A program made the translations under genes and the position numbers. From Anaerolineae bacterium (lineage in GTDB: Bacteria; Chloroflexota; Anaerolineae; Aggregatilineales; Phototrophicaceae): DNA of 64,000 nt. The DNA is taken from assembly GCA_022824365.1 (NCBI GenBank), contig JAJEAA010000018.1, forward strand, positions 469,858-533,857. Direction: 5' to 3'. Shown here one piece after another: positions 35,970 through 44,343 of the stretch (position 1 is the first letter of the stretch; every line of letters begins with the position of its first letter). The notes below the pieces were generated by a model. That model did no database searches and was not told the origin of the DNA. It worked only from the letters and a program-made list of their open reading frames with translations.

Positions 35970-36204
35970 TTTCTCCAACTGAGCCTCGCTGCTCAAGCTG
36001 CCGACCATTAACATTGAGCGAGAAAATCAGTTGATCCCAATCGACTCGCCGGTATCGTACATGCGTCAGGCTAGGCTGTGACGGCAATTCCGCGCGAAGG
36101 AGAATGCCCTGCTGCGCTTCGTCTGCCCTTGCGCTACAATAGCCCGCCTGCGCATTCGCCTGACGCGATACAGCGCATGAACCAACCAGAAAGGACCGCC
36201 TCTG

Positions 36205-37182
36205 ATGAAATACAACCGGATTGACGGAGTAATCAAACCGGTCGCGCGCCTGCTCCAAGGCACGGTGATGCTCACCGCCGATAACCGTGACGGCAACTTC
36301 CGGCTCCTGGACGCATTGTTTGAGGGGGGCTTCAGCAGCTACGACACCGCCCATGGTTACGGCGGGGGCGTCTGTGAAAAAGAACTCGGCGCCTGGATCA
36401 ACGCCCGTGGCCTCCGCGATGAAGTCGTTATTCTGACCAAAGGCTCCCACCCATACAAGGGCGAGCCCAAGCGGGTTGCGCCGGAGTACATTCGCCGCGA
36501 CCTGGAAGAATCGCTTGAGCGCCTTGGCACTGACCATGTCGAGCTTTACCTGCTGCATCGCGACGATCGCGATTACCCGGTCGGCGAGATTGTCGATGTG
36601 CTGGATGAGTATAAATCAAAGGGACATATCGGCCTGTACGGCGGCTCCAACTGGCGAGCGGATCGCGTCGCCGCCGCCAATGCCTACGCGGCCGCCAACG
36701 GCAAGGCGCCCTTCACAGTCAGCAGCCCGCAATTCAGCGTGGCTGAGATGATCAAGGAGCCTTGGGCTGGCTGCATCAGCGTCAGCGGCGAGCAAGGCGA
36801 AAGCGACCGCGCCTGGTACGATGCCAACGACATATCCCTCTTCACCTGGTCGAGCCTGGCCGGCGGCTTCATGACCGGCAAGTTCACCCGGGACAATATC
36901 GATAGCTTCAGCAACTATTGGGATACCAATCCCATCGGCGCTTACGCTTATGAGAGCAATTTTCAACGGCTGGACCGCGTGCTGGAATTAGCGGCGGACA
37001 AAGGCGTTTCCCCAGCCCAGCTTTCGGTCGCATACGTATTGAACAACAACCCGCGCTATCACGCTATCATCGCCAATTGGGAAATCGACCAGATTGCCGA
37101 GAATGCCGCGGCGGCTGAAATCGAGTTGAGCGCGGCTGAAATCGCCTGGCTAGAGCTTAAGACGGAGGATAAACCGGCATGA
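36205..37182 (+). CDS. Aldo/keto reductase
   Basis: 325 residues, TIM-barrel NADPH-dependent reductase. The catalytic tetrad is Asp47, Tyr52 (YDTAHGYGGG), Lys79 (VVILTKG) and His118 (YLLHRD). It should reduce an aldehyde or sugar carbonyl. Its stop overlaps the next oxidoreductase by 4 bp (ATGA at 37179), which couples the two. Together they suggest a short sugar or inositol oxidation step; the substrate is unknown. Confidence 0.9.
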   Translation: MKYNRIDGVIKPVARLLQGTVMLTADNRDGNFRLLDALFEGGFSSYDTAHGYGGGVCEKELGAWINARGLRDEVVILTKGSHPYKGEPKRVAPEYIRRDLEESLERLGTDHVELYLLHRDDRDYPVGEIVDVLDEYKSKGHIGLYGGSNWRADRVAAANAYAAANGKAPFTVSSPQFSVAEMIKEPWAGCISVSGEQGESDRAWYDANDISLFTWSSLAGGFMTGKFTRDNIDSFSNYWDTNPIGAYAYESNFQRLDRVLELAADKGVSPAQLSVAYVLNNNPRYHAIIANWEIDQIAENAAAAEIELSAAEIAWLELKTEDKPA

Positions 37183-38168
37183 GCGACAAAATCCGCTGGG
37201 GTTTGATCGGACTGGGAAGCATCGCGCGCAGGTTCTCCAACGGTTTGCAGCTGGAGCCGAGCGCTGAAATTTACGCAGTGGCTTCACGCTCGCAAAGCAA
37301 AGCCGATGCCTTCGGCGCTGAATATGGGGCAACCAAGCGCTACGGCAGCTATGAAGCGCTGGCGAATGATCCGGCGGTCGATGTCGCCTACATCGGCACG
37401 CCGCATACTCATCACTTGCCACAAACGATCATGTGCCTGGAGGCGGGCAAACATGTGCTTTGCGAGAAGCCCTTCGCCGTCAACGCGGCCGAAGCCAAGC
37501 GCATGATTGATTGCGCCCGCGCAAATGATCGCTTCTTGATGGAAGCCTTCTGGACGCGCTTCTTCCCCGCCATGACGAAGCTGCGCGAACTGCTGGCCCG
37601 CAAGGTCATCGGCGATGTGATGCTCGTGCAAGCCGACTTCGGCTACCGCACCGGCAGCATTGTGCCGGAGAGCCGGACATATAACCCGGCGCTGGCGGGA
37701 GGCGCCTTGCTGGACGTCGGCTGCTATTGTGTGCAGTTGGCGTCAATGGTTTATGGCGCGCAGCCGCGCGAGATCGCATCGCAAGTGACGCTGGGCGACA
37801 CCGGCGTCGACGAACTCTCGGTCTCGGTCTTCAAGTACAGCGACTACCAGATGGCGACCATCACCACCGCGATTCGGCTGAGCACGCCGCATGAGGCGCG
37901 CATTGTTGGCGCAAATGGGATTATCTCCATGTCGAATTGGTGGGCGCCTTACGAATTGACGGTCGCAGTGGCTGGCGAGGCGCCCGAGACATTCCGCTAT
38001 GATCGGGAGGGCGAAGGCTTCCAATACGAAGCGGCGGCGGTCGGCAAGTACATCCGCGCCGGCAAAACCGAGAGCGATGTGATGCCGCTGGACGAGACGC
38101 TGGCGATGATGGAGACGCTGGACCGCATGCGCGAAAGCTGGGGCTTGCGTTATCCTGGCGAAGGCTGA
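37179..38168 (+). CDS. Gfo/Idh/MocA family oxidoreductase
   Basis: 329 residues. NAD(P) motif GLGSIA (11-16), catalytic-type Lys97 in VLCEKPFAVN. The C-terminal domain has GGALLDVGCYCVQLASMVYG, matching the trans-1,2-dihydrobenzene-1,2-diol/xylose dehydrogenase branch. It is translationally coupled to the AKR gene. It differs from the copy at 1424 in having the normal EKP triad. Substrate unknown. Confidence 0.9.
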   Translation: MSDKIRWGLIGLGSIARRFSNGLQLEPSAEIYAVASRSQSKADAFGAEYGATKRYGSYEALANDPAVDVAYIGTPHTHHLPQTIMCLEAGKHVLCEKPFAVNAAEAKRMIDCARANDRFLMEAFWTRFFPAMTKLRELLARKVIGDVMLVQADFGYRTGSIVPESRTYNPALAGGALLDVGCYCVQLASMVYGAQPREIASQVTLGDTGVDELSVSVFKYSDYQMATITTAIRLSTPHEARIVGANGIISMSNWWAPYELTVAVAGEAPETFRYDREGEGFQYEAAAVGKYIRAGKTESDVMPLDETLAMMETLDRMRESWGLRYPGEG

Positions 38169-38178
38169 TCCCAAAACG

Positions 38179-38469
38179 ATGGAGGCGAGCGCGCTGATCT
38201 CCGCCCTGAGTCTCTTCGCCGGCGTCAGCCTGATGCCGGCCGTCTTCCTCATCTTGCGCGACAAGGAGATACCGCTCGAAAGGAATTATCGCATCAAGGG
38301 CGGCGCGGCGCTGCTCCTGGCATTTGTTCTCTTGGCGCTGGCGGTCCTCTTCCTGCTCAATGTCATCGCGCAAGATCTGCCGCTCCTGATCGCCTCCGTC
38401 ATCGGGCTTGTCGTTTTGCCCCTGCTGATCATTCGCTTGGACAAAAGGCGGCAATCCCCGGAGTGGTGA
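38179..38469 (+). CDS. Small membrane protein of unknown function
   Basis: 96 residues with three hydrophobic segments (about 3-26, 41-63 and 66-86) and a basic C-terminus (IIRLDKRRQSPEW). ATG at 38179, just 10 bp after the oxidoreductase, same strand. No family recognised. A short repeat (copy A2) begins right after it. Confidence 0.6.
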   Translation: MEASALISALSLFAGVSLMPAVFLILRDKEIPLERNYRIKGGAALLLAFVLLALAVLFLLNVIAQDLPLLIASVIGLVVLPLLIIRLDKRRQSPEW

Positions 38470-38490
38470 ATTCTGTGGATGGCAGCAGCA

Positions 38491-38555
38491 AATAATCCTG
38501 AATCAGCAAGAATAAATGTAGGGGCGATCCTTGGATCGATCGCATCAGATTCTCC
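38491..38555 (+). repeat. Hairpin repeat family A, partial copy 2
   Basis: Contains AATGTAGGGGCGATCCTTGG and the flanking CAGATTCTCC, but the 3' arm of the stem is altered (GGATCGATCGC). It lacks the usual left end. Confidence 0.7.
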
Positions 38556-38605
38556 AGACGAGTGGAATTATACCCTCGTTATTCACCGCTCCCGCAATCC
38601 CGGGC

Positions 38606-38755
38606 GTGGTGAAATTGAGGACATGGCAACCAATTATCCCGACTCGGGAATAATAGACGTAGGGGCGATCCTTGGATCGCCCACAGTTTCAGATTCTCCA
38701 ACCCCGCCAAACATAGTTCCGCATAATTCGCCGCTCCCGCAATCCCGCCGTATTT
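38606..38755 (+). repeat. Hairpin repeat family A, copy 3
   Basis: Nearly identical to copy 1 from GTGGTGAAATTGAGGACATG through the GGGCGATCC/GGATCGCCC stem to CAGATTCTCC and the CGCCAAACAT tail. Open frames through it are artefacts. Confidence 0.85.
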
Positions 38756-38799
38756 GACAAGCGTCCCGGGCCATGTTAGGCTTGGGCAACTTACATATT

Positions 38800-38925
38800 C
38801 TAAGACTCAGGCGCGTCTGAACCCGGATGTTGGACGCGTAAAGGGGAAGTCGGTGCAAGTCCGACGCTGTCGCGCAGCGGTAACTGGCCAGCGGCCAGAA
38901 GTCCGAATGCCTGCCTGAGACTTAG
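38800..38925 (+). promoter_or_regulatory. Cobalamin riboswitch aptamer
   Basis: Closing stem CTAAGACTCAGGC pairs with GCCTGAGACTTAG. Inside are the class hallmarks AAGTCGGTGCAAGTCCGAC, then GCTGTCGCGCAGCGGTAA, then AGTCCGAATGCCTGCC (B12 box region). It sits upstream of btuF. It should bind a cobalamin and shut off the transporter operon when B12 is plentiful. Confidence 0.92.
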
Positions 38926-39004
38926 CTCGTAAATCTTTCGCGTCAAAAGGGAGACGAGCATGGTACGCAAAACCCTTGCTCGCCCATACCGGCGGGCATT
39001 TTTT
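38926..39004 (+). terminator. Riboswitch expression platform with intrinsic terminator
   Basis: Terminator stem GCTCGCC (38978-38984) with GGCGGGC (38991-38997), then ATTTTTT. The competitor CGAGCA (38955-38960) pairs with TGCTCG (38977-38982) as antiterminator. GCTCGT (38925-38930) can instead trap ACGAGC (38954-38959), leaving the terminator free. Confidence 0.8.
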
Positions 39005-39055
39005 CTGGGCGCGTATCAGCCCCGTTTCCTCCTAAGTCCAAAAGGAGGGACTCAA

Positions 39056-40255
39056 ATGAAATTCAAGCTGCTGGTTCTCGCTTTACTGCTCATCAGCCTG
39101 GCTACGCCCCCGCTTCAAGCGCAAGAAGTCAATCTGACTGACGGCTGCGTCGGCGAATTCTCGGAAGATATCGACTACTTCCCGCACAAGGCGGAGATCG
39201 TCGACGCCGTCCGCTTCTCAGTCCAATACTTCAATCACTACAAAGTGCTCAGCGTCTCCGATGCCTTTGACGGCGCGCCGGAGTTCAGCTACGTGCTCGT
39301 GCAATGCGGCGCGCCCCTGCCGCCCGCCGAAGACTTCCCCGCGGGCGCGCAGTTCATCGACGTGCCGACCGGCAATTTGATCACGCTCTCGACCACGCAA
39401 CTGCCCGCCTTGTCTCAGCTTGACCTGCTGGATCATCTCATCGGCGTCGATAGCGGCTTCTATATCAGCGCGCCGGAAGTGACCGACATGATCGCCGCCG
39501 GCGATGTGGCTGAGGTCGGTTTCGGCGCCGAGATCAACATCGAAAGAGTGCTTGAGTTGGAGCCGGATCTGGTCTTCAGTTATGGCTATAATCCGGCCAC
39601 GGACGCCCATCCCGTGCTGCTGGAAGCGGGCGTCTTCACCGCCATGGATGCAAGCTGGCGCGAATTGTCACCGCTGGGTCGGGCCGAGTGGCTCAAGTTC
39701 AGCGCGCTTTTCTACAATCAGGAAGCGCGAGCCAACGAAATCTACGCCGATATCGCCGCGGATTATGAGGCGCTGAAGACCTTGGCGGCTGATCTGAGCG
39801 AGGCAGAGCGACCAAAGGTCTTGATCAATGCCTTCCTGGGTTATGCCGATGCCTGGTTTATCCCCGGGGACGATACCTACGTCGGTCAGTTGATTGACGA
39901 TGCCGGCGGCGAATTGCTGCTGGCTGAAGAAGGCTCGGCAACAAGCGCGGGTATGAGCTTCGAGGCGGTCTATGAGAGCGGCTTGGATGCGGATATCTGG
40001 CTGGTCGAGACCTTCGGCGTCTATGCCGGCGCCGACCTGCTCGCGCTGGACAACCGCTTTGGCGACTTCACCGCCTATCAGCTTGGCAATATCTGGAATA
40101 ACAATCGCGATGAGAATGCCAACGGCGGCAACAATTATTACGAATCGGGCGTCGCCAATCCGCATCTGGTGCTGGCCGACCTGCTGGCGATCTTCCACCC
40201 CGATTTGCTGCCCGGGCATGACTTCGCCTTCTATCATCGATTGGCGGTCGAGTAA
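39056..40255 (+). CDS. btuF: Cobalamin ABC transporter, substrate-binding protein
   Basis: 399 residues. ATG at 39056 behind AAGGAGGG; signal peptide MKFKLLVLALLLISLATPPL, then QAQE. The two-lobed periplasmic-binding fold of the BtuF/FhuD class follows, with DLLDHLIGVDSGFYISAPEV and INIERVLELEPDLVFSYGYN, then a long helix and the second lobe (RPKVLINAFLGYADAWFIPG). It captures cobalamin outside the cell. No lipobox Cys is visible. First gene of a tightly overlapping operon under the B12 riboswitch; identity as B12 binder is from that context. Confidence 0.85.
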   Translation: MKFKLLVLALLLISLATPPLQAQEVNLTDGCVGEFSEDIDYFPHKAEIVDAVRFSVQYFNHYKVLSVSDAFDGAPEFSYVLVQCGAPLPPAEDFPAGAQFIDVPTGNLITLSTTQLPALSQLDLLDHLIGVDSGFYISAPEVTDMIAAGDVAEVGFGAEINIERVLELEPDLVFSYGYNPATDAHPVLLEAGVFTAMDASWRELSPLGRAEWLKFSALFYNQEARANEIYADIAADYEALKTLAADLSEAERPKVLINAFLGYADAWFIPGDDTYVGQLIDDAGGELLLAEEGSATSAGMSFEAVYESGLDADIWLVETFGVYAGADLLALDNRFGDFTAYQLGNIWNNNRDENANGGNNYYESGVANPHLVLADLLAIFHPDLLPGHDFAFYHRLAVE

Positions 40256-41418
40256 TGTCGCAACTGGCTGACAAGCCTGCCTTGCGCGGGGCAGACCTGC
40301 GCGGCGATTGGACACGGGCGCGCCACTCGCTCACAGCGCAAGCCGGGCGATATCTATCGCGCTGGACCGGCGTCGGCGGGCGGGAATTCGTCGGCGCCAG
40401 ACCGCTCTTGCTCATCGTCCTGCTCTTTGCGCTCGCTCTGCTGCTGCTGCTGAGTCTGGCCCTTGGCTCAGCTTCGATACCGCCGGAACAGATCCTGACG
40501 ATCCTGCTGGGCGGCGAGGCCGATCACCTGTCCTGGACGAATATCGTGCTCAAATTCCGCCTGCCCAAGACAGCAACCGCCGCGCTGGCGGGCATGGCGC
40601 TGGGCGTGAGCGGCTTGCTGATGCAGACCTATTTTCGCAACCCATTAGCGGAGCCCTTCGTCCTCGGCGTCTCCTCCGGCGCGAGTCTCGGTGTGGCTCT
40701 GATCCTGCTGACCTCGGGCGCGGTCGGTGGCGCGCTGCTGGCCGGCTTAGGCTTGGCCGGCGACCTACTTTTGACGGCAGCCGCGGGCGTCGGCGCTGCC
40801 CTGACTATGACCTTGGTGCTGCTTGTCGCCGTCCGCATCCGGAACAGCGTAACGCTGCTGATCCTCGGCCTGATGTTCGGCTACTTCGTCGGCGCGCTGG
40901 TCAGCCTGCTGCTTTATTTCGCCCTGCCGGAGCGCATACAAGCCTACATCAACTGGACTTTCGGCTCTTTCAGCGGCGTCACAAGCGCGCAACTTCCAAT
41001 ACTCGCGGGATTCGTCATCGCCGGTTTGCTGCTGGCGGCCGCCCTCGTCAAACCGCTGAATGGTCTCCTCCTCGGCGAAGATTATGCGCGCAGCCTCGGC
41101 ATCAATCTCAAGCGAGCCCGCATCGGCATCGTGCTGGCCACCGCCCTGCTGGTCAGCGCCGTGACCGCCTTCTGTGGTCCCATCGCCTTCATCGGCATCG
41201 CAGTGCCGCATCTCAGCCGCGGCTTGCTGGGCAGTTCCGATCATCGATTGCTGCTGCCGGGCGCTTGCCTGGCTGGCGCTTGCGTGGCTCTCGCCGCCGC
41301 CATCATCGCCGAATTGCCGGGCAACAATCTGGTGCTCCCGCTCAATGTGGTCACCGCCTTCCTGGGCGCGCCGGTGGTGATGCTGGTCCTGCTGCGCCAG
41401 GCTCGGGGTAAGTTATGA
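40255..41418 (+). CDS. btuC: Cobalamin ABC transporter permease, FecCD family
   Basis: 387 residues with about ten membrane helices. A 55-residue N-terminal extension precedes helix 1 (LLLIVLLFALALLLLLSLAL). Family marks are LPKTATAALAGMALGVSGLL and, near the end, FCGPIAFIGIAVPHLSRGLL, the coupling region. ATG at 40255 overlaps the btuF stop (TAATG). It forms the transmembrane path for cobalamin with BtuD. Confidence 0.92.
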   Translation: MSQLADKPALRGADLRGDWTRARHSLTAQAGRYLSRWTGVGGREFVGARPLLLIVLLFALALLLLLSLALGSASIPPEQILTILLGGEADHLSWTNIVLKFRLPKTATAALAGMALGVSGLLMQTYFRNPLAEPFVLGVSSGASLGVALILLTSGAVGGALLAGLGLAGDLLLTAAAGVGAALTMTLVLLVAVRIRNSVTLLILGLMFGYFVGALVSLLLYFALPERIQAYINWTFGSFSGVTSAQLPILAGFVIAGLLLAAALVKPLNGLLLGEDYARSLGINLKRARIGIVLATALLVSAVTAFCGPIAFIGIAVPHLSRGLLGSSDHRLLLPGACLAGACVALAAAIIAELPGNNLVLPLNVVTAFLGAPVVMLVLLRQARGKL

Positions 41419-42431
41419 CGCCGATGACGCCCCTGCTGGAAACGCGCGCGCTCGCTATTGGCTATCGGCGTCGCGGCAAAAGCGATGTCCGCCTGGGGCA
41501 CGACCTTAAACTGCGCTTGCAGCGGGGAAAGCTGGTCGGCTTGCTGGGTCCTAACGGCATCGGCAAGTCAACGCTGCTGCGCACGCTGGCCGGTGTGCAA
41601 AAGCCCCTGGCCGGCCAGGTCCTCATTGCGGGCAAAGACATCGTGAACCTCAAACCAGGCGAGTTGGCGCGCCGGCTAAGCATGGTCCTGACGGCTCTGC
41701 CGCCGCCGATGCTGATGACCGGTTACGGGCTGGTTGCCCTGGGCCGACATCCCCATACCGATTGGCTCGGGCGCATGACTCCCGACGACCACCGCAAAGT
41801 CGCAGCGGCGCTCCGCGCGGTCAAAGGCGAGGAACTGGCCGAGCAACCGGCCGCGGAACTGAGCGACGGGCAGCGTCAAAAGCTGCTGATCGCGCGAGCA
41901 TTGGCGCAAGAGAGCGAGATCATGCTGCTCGACGAGCCAACCGCCTACCTGGATTTGCCTCGCCGGATCGAAACCATGTCCCTGCTGAAACGGCTGGCGC
42001 GCTCGCAGCAGCGGGCGATTCTGGTCTCCACGCACGATCTTGATCTGGCTTTGCGCGCTTGCGACAATCTTTGGCTGATGAGCGCCGCTGGCATCACTGC
42101 CGGCGCCCCGGAAGATCTGGCGCTGGATGGCAGCTTGAGCGCGACCTTCCGCGCTGATGGCATCCGCTTCGATCAGCAGCGCGGTGGATTCTTTCTTGAT
42201 CCGCCCGGCGGACGAGCCGTCCATGTCGCCGGCCACGGCGAAGACATCGCCTGGATGCGCCGCGCTCTCAGCCGCGCCGGCTTCACCCCGAATGAAGGAC
42301 TCGGCCGGGTCCTGGTCTCGCGCGCCCAAAACGGATCTGAGCCTATCTGGAAACTGCGCATTGACGAGAGCGTCACGAAGCACCGGACAATAGAAGCGCT
42401 CCTGAACACGCTGGAAAGTCAACAGGAATGA
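41415..42431 (+). CDS. btuD: Cobalamin ABC transporter ATPase
   Basis: 338 residues. Walker A LLGPNGIGKS (43-52), signature LSDGQRQK (about 150), Walker B IMLLDEPTAYLD (about 170-181), His-loop STHDLDLAL. About 90 residues after the ABC core are extra and not recognised. It powers uptake through BtuC. ATGA overlap with btuC upstream and with cobO downstream (42428). Confidence 0.93.
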   Translation: MTPMTPLLETRALAIGYRRRGKSDVRLGHDLKLRLQRGKLVGLLGPNGIGKSTLLRTLAGVQKPLAGQVLIAGKDIVNLKPGELARRLSMVLTALPPPMLMTGYGLVALGRHPHTDWLGRMTPDDHRKVAAALRAVKGEELAEQPAAELSDGQRQKLLIARALAQESEIMLLDEPTAYLDLPRRIETMSLLKRLARSQQRAILVSTHDLDLALRACDNLWLMSAAGITAGAPEDLALDGSLSATFRADGIRFDQQRGGFFLDPPGGRAVHVAGHGEDIAWMRRALSRAGFTPNEGLGRVLVSRAQNGSEPIWKLRIDESVTKHRTIEALLNTLESQQE

Positions 42432-42964
42432 GAGAACGACAAGCGCGGCGCGGTCTGGTATTGGTCAACACCGGCGATGGCCGCGGCAAATCAACTTCCG
42501 CTTTTGGCCTGATCTTGCGTATGCTCGGGCGAAAGAAGAAAGTCGCCTTGATTCAATTCCTCAAACACGAAGGCGGACAATGGGGCGAAGTGCGCGCTTT
42601 GAAAGCCCTGGGCTTGGAGCCGATCAAAACCGGCGACGGCTTCACCTGGACCAGCCGCGACCTGGATGAAACTCAAGCCCGCGCCCTCCATGGCTGGGAA
42701 ATAGCCCAGCGCGCCATCGTATCGGACGAGTACGATCTTGTCGTCCTGGATGAATTTACCTACCTGCTGGATTTCCGCTGGCTGGAAACGGAGGCGGTGA
42801 TCGAATGGCTCCGCGCGAACAAACCGCCGCGTCAGCATCTGCTCGTCACGGGCCGCAACGCCCCGCCCGCCCTCATCGACTACGCCGATACCGCCACCGA
42901 AATGGTGAAGCTCAAACATGCCTTTGACGCCGGTATCAAAGCGCGAGCCGGCATCGAATTCTAG
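42428..42964 (+). CDS. cobO: Corrinoid adenosyltransferase (CobO/BtuR type)
   Basis: 178 residues. The P-loop VNTGDGRGKSTSAFGL (13-28) is diagnostic of the ATP:co(I)rrinoid adenosyltransferase of the CobA/CobO/BtuR family; DLVVLDEFTYLLDF and HLLVTGRNAPPALIDYADTA follow. It converts imported cobalamin into coenzyme B12. It ends a four-gene operon (btuF-btuC-btuD-cobO), each gene overlapping the next by 1-4 bp, all under the cobalamin riboswitch. Confidence 0.95.
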   Translation: MRERQARRGLVLVNTGDGRGKSTSAFGLILRMLGRKKKVALIQFLKHEGGQWGEVRALKALGLEPIKTGDGFTWTSRDLDETQARALHGWEIAQRAIVSDEYDLVVLDEFTYLLDFRWLETEAVIEWLRANKPPRQHLLVTGRNAPPALIDYADTATEMVKLKHAFDAGIKARAGIEF

Positions 42965-43002
42965 CCCGGCGCTCCATTATTTTTCGCCACAGAAGTAGTT
43001 GG

Positions 43003-43190
43003 GAGTGGTGAAATTGAGGACATGGCAACCAATTAGCCTGACTCCAGAAAGAATAAATGTAGGGGCGAGCCATCGGGTCGCCCGTCTCCGCCACCCCTCC
43101 CCGCCTCTCTCATAACGAACCCACTCACAACGAAATCCGTAGGGGCGAGCCACCGGGTCGCCCGCCTCCGCCACACCACCCCCGGACCTT
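43003..43190 (+). repeat. Hairpin repeat family A copy 4 with a second hairpin core
   Basis: Left end GTGGTGAAATTGAGGACATG as in copy 1, then two cores of the type GTAGGGGCGAGCC..GGGTCGCCC (43059-43083 and 43140-43164) separated by CTCCGCCAC-rich spacer. The second core and its CGCCACACCACC tail match units of the tandem array at 61098. Confidence 0.8.
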
Positions 43191-43198
43191 CCCCCCTT

Positions 43199-43227
43199 TT
43201 GTGCATCGACCGCGCGCAGGTTACAAT
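43199..43227 (+). promoter_or_regulatory. Probable rraA-like gene promoter
   Basis: TTGTGC (43199-43204), a 17-bp spacer, TACAAT (43222-43227), 45 bp before the ATG. Confidence 0.45.
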
Positions 43228-43271
43228 GCTGATTCGAAAGTAAACAAGGCTGCGACAAAGGAGCGGACGCG

Positions 43272-43964
43272 ATGACGCTTTGGCAATCGGACGAAGAATT
43301 ATTTGCGCTGGCGCGGGAAGAATTGTTTCCCGCCGTCGTCGGCGATGTGATGGACAAACTCGGCTTGTTGCATCAGTTTCTGCCGCCCCAAATCAAACCG
43401 CTCGGGAGCGGCATGGTGGTCATTGGCCGCGCCATGACCGTGCTCGAAGCCGATCTGACCGACGAAGCGGCGGAGGGCAACGATGATGAAAAAATCGATA
43501 AGCCCTTCGGTTTGATGTTCCACGCGCTGGACTCGCTGAAACCGAACGAGGTCTATATCTGCGCCGGCGCCTCGCCAACCTACGCCCTCTGGGGCGGCTT
43601 GATGAGCACGCGCGCACGCCTGCTGGGCGCGGCCGGCGCCGTCGTGCATGGCTACTCGCGCGATACCAACGAGATTCTGCACTTGAACTTTCCCGCATTT
43701 TCTTTTGGCGGCTACGCTCAAGATCAGGGACCGCGCGGCCGCGTCGTGGATTACCGCAGCCCGATCGAGATGGAAGGCGTCAAAATCGCGCCGGGCGATA
43801 TCGTCTTCGGCGATATTGATGGCGTCTGCATCATCCCCCAAAGCGCGGAACGCGACGTCTTCACCGCTGCCCTGGAAAAAGCCCGCGGCGAGGATCAAGT
43901 GCGGGCAGCGCTCGAAGCCGGCATGGGCACGGTCGAGGCTTTTGAATCTTTCGGCATCATGTGA
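43272..43964 (+). CDS. RraA-family protein (HMG/CHA aldolase-like)
   Basis: 230 residues. The swivelling beta/beta/alpha fold of RraA: FPAVVGDVMDKLGLLHQFLP at the start, GGLMSTRARLLGAAGAVVHG and YSRDTNEI, with the Arg-Asp pair of the active site. Family members are class II 4-hydroxy-4-methyl-2-oxoglutarate aldolases or RNase E regulators; without RNase E evidence, the aldolase or oxaloacetate decarboxylase role is more likely. Start ATG at 43272, AAAGGAG upstream. Confidence 0.85.
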   Translation: MTLWQSDEELFALAREELFPAVVGDVMDKLGLLHQFLPPQIKPLGSGMVVIGRAMTVLEADLTDEAAEGNDDEKIDKPFGLMFHALDSLKPNEVYICAGASPTYALWGGLMSTRARLLGAAGAVVHGYSRDTNEILHLNFPAFSFGGYAQDQGPRGRVVDYRSPIEMEGVKIAPGDIVFGDIDGVCIIPQSAERDVFTAALEKARGEDQVRAALEAGMGTVEAFESFGIM

Positions 43965-43980
43965 ACCGGCGACTGGAAAT

Positions 43981-44003
43981 AAAAAGCCGGCGGAAATGCC
44001 GGC
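43981..44003 (-). terminator. Terminator of tRNA-Val
   Basis: Perfect stem GCCGGC (43986-43991) with GCCGGC (43998-44003); on the minus strand followed by TTTTTATTT. Confidence 0.75.
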
Positions 44004-44029
44004 GCGCTGACTATCAATATCGACTTGAA

Positions 44030-44102
44030 TGGGCTGTACAGGACTCGAACCTGTAACCTCCTCGACGTCAACGAGGCGCTCTGCCAGTTGAGCTAACGGC
44101 CC
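44030..44102 (-). tRNA. tRNA-Val(GAC)
   Basis: 73 nt cloverleaf on the minus strand. Anticodon arm CCTCG, loop TTGACGT (anticodon GAC), CGAGG; T-arm ACAGG-TTCGAGT-CCTGT. The acceptor stem GGGCCGT/ACAGCCC has one C-A mismatch at pair 5-68. CCA is not encoded. Confidence 0.93.
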
Positions 44103-44159
44103 CCTACGAGCCACAAGTTTAGCGCAAGTCGATCGCGATTGCAAGACATTCGACCGCGC

Positions 44160-44262
44160 GGGAGTGGTGAAATTGACGACATGGCAACCAATTATCCTCA
44201 CTCGGGAATACTGGATGTAGGGGTGATCCTTGGATCCCCCACAGTTGCAGATTCTCAGACCG
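44160..44262 (+). repeat. Hairpin repeat family A, copy 5
   Basis: From GGGAGTGGTGAAATTGACGA to GTTGCAGATTCTC. Several point changes have weakened the stem (GGGGTGATCC, TT, GGATCCCCC), suggesting an older copy. Confidence 0.8.
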
Positions 44263-44281
44263 CGCGAGGCAAACCGAACAT

Positions 44282-44311
44282 TTGACAAAGCCCCCGCTCT
44301 GCCTCTATTAT
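44282..44311 (+). promoter_or_regulatory. Consensus sigma-70-type promoter
   Basis: TTGACA (44282-44287), an 18-bp spacer, TATTAT (44306-44311). It predicts a start near 44318, which supports the GTG at 44344 as start of the next gene. Confidence 0.6.
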
Positions 44312-44343
44312 CATGCCATTCGCCGGCGAGAAAGATAGTCGAT

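Noticed and set aside
38479..38757. A 92-residue ORF on the plus strand
   Set aside because: It lies entirely within repeat copies A2 and A3 and repeats itself; no family features.
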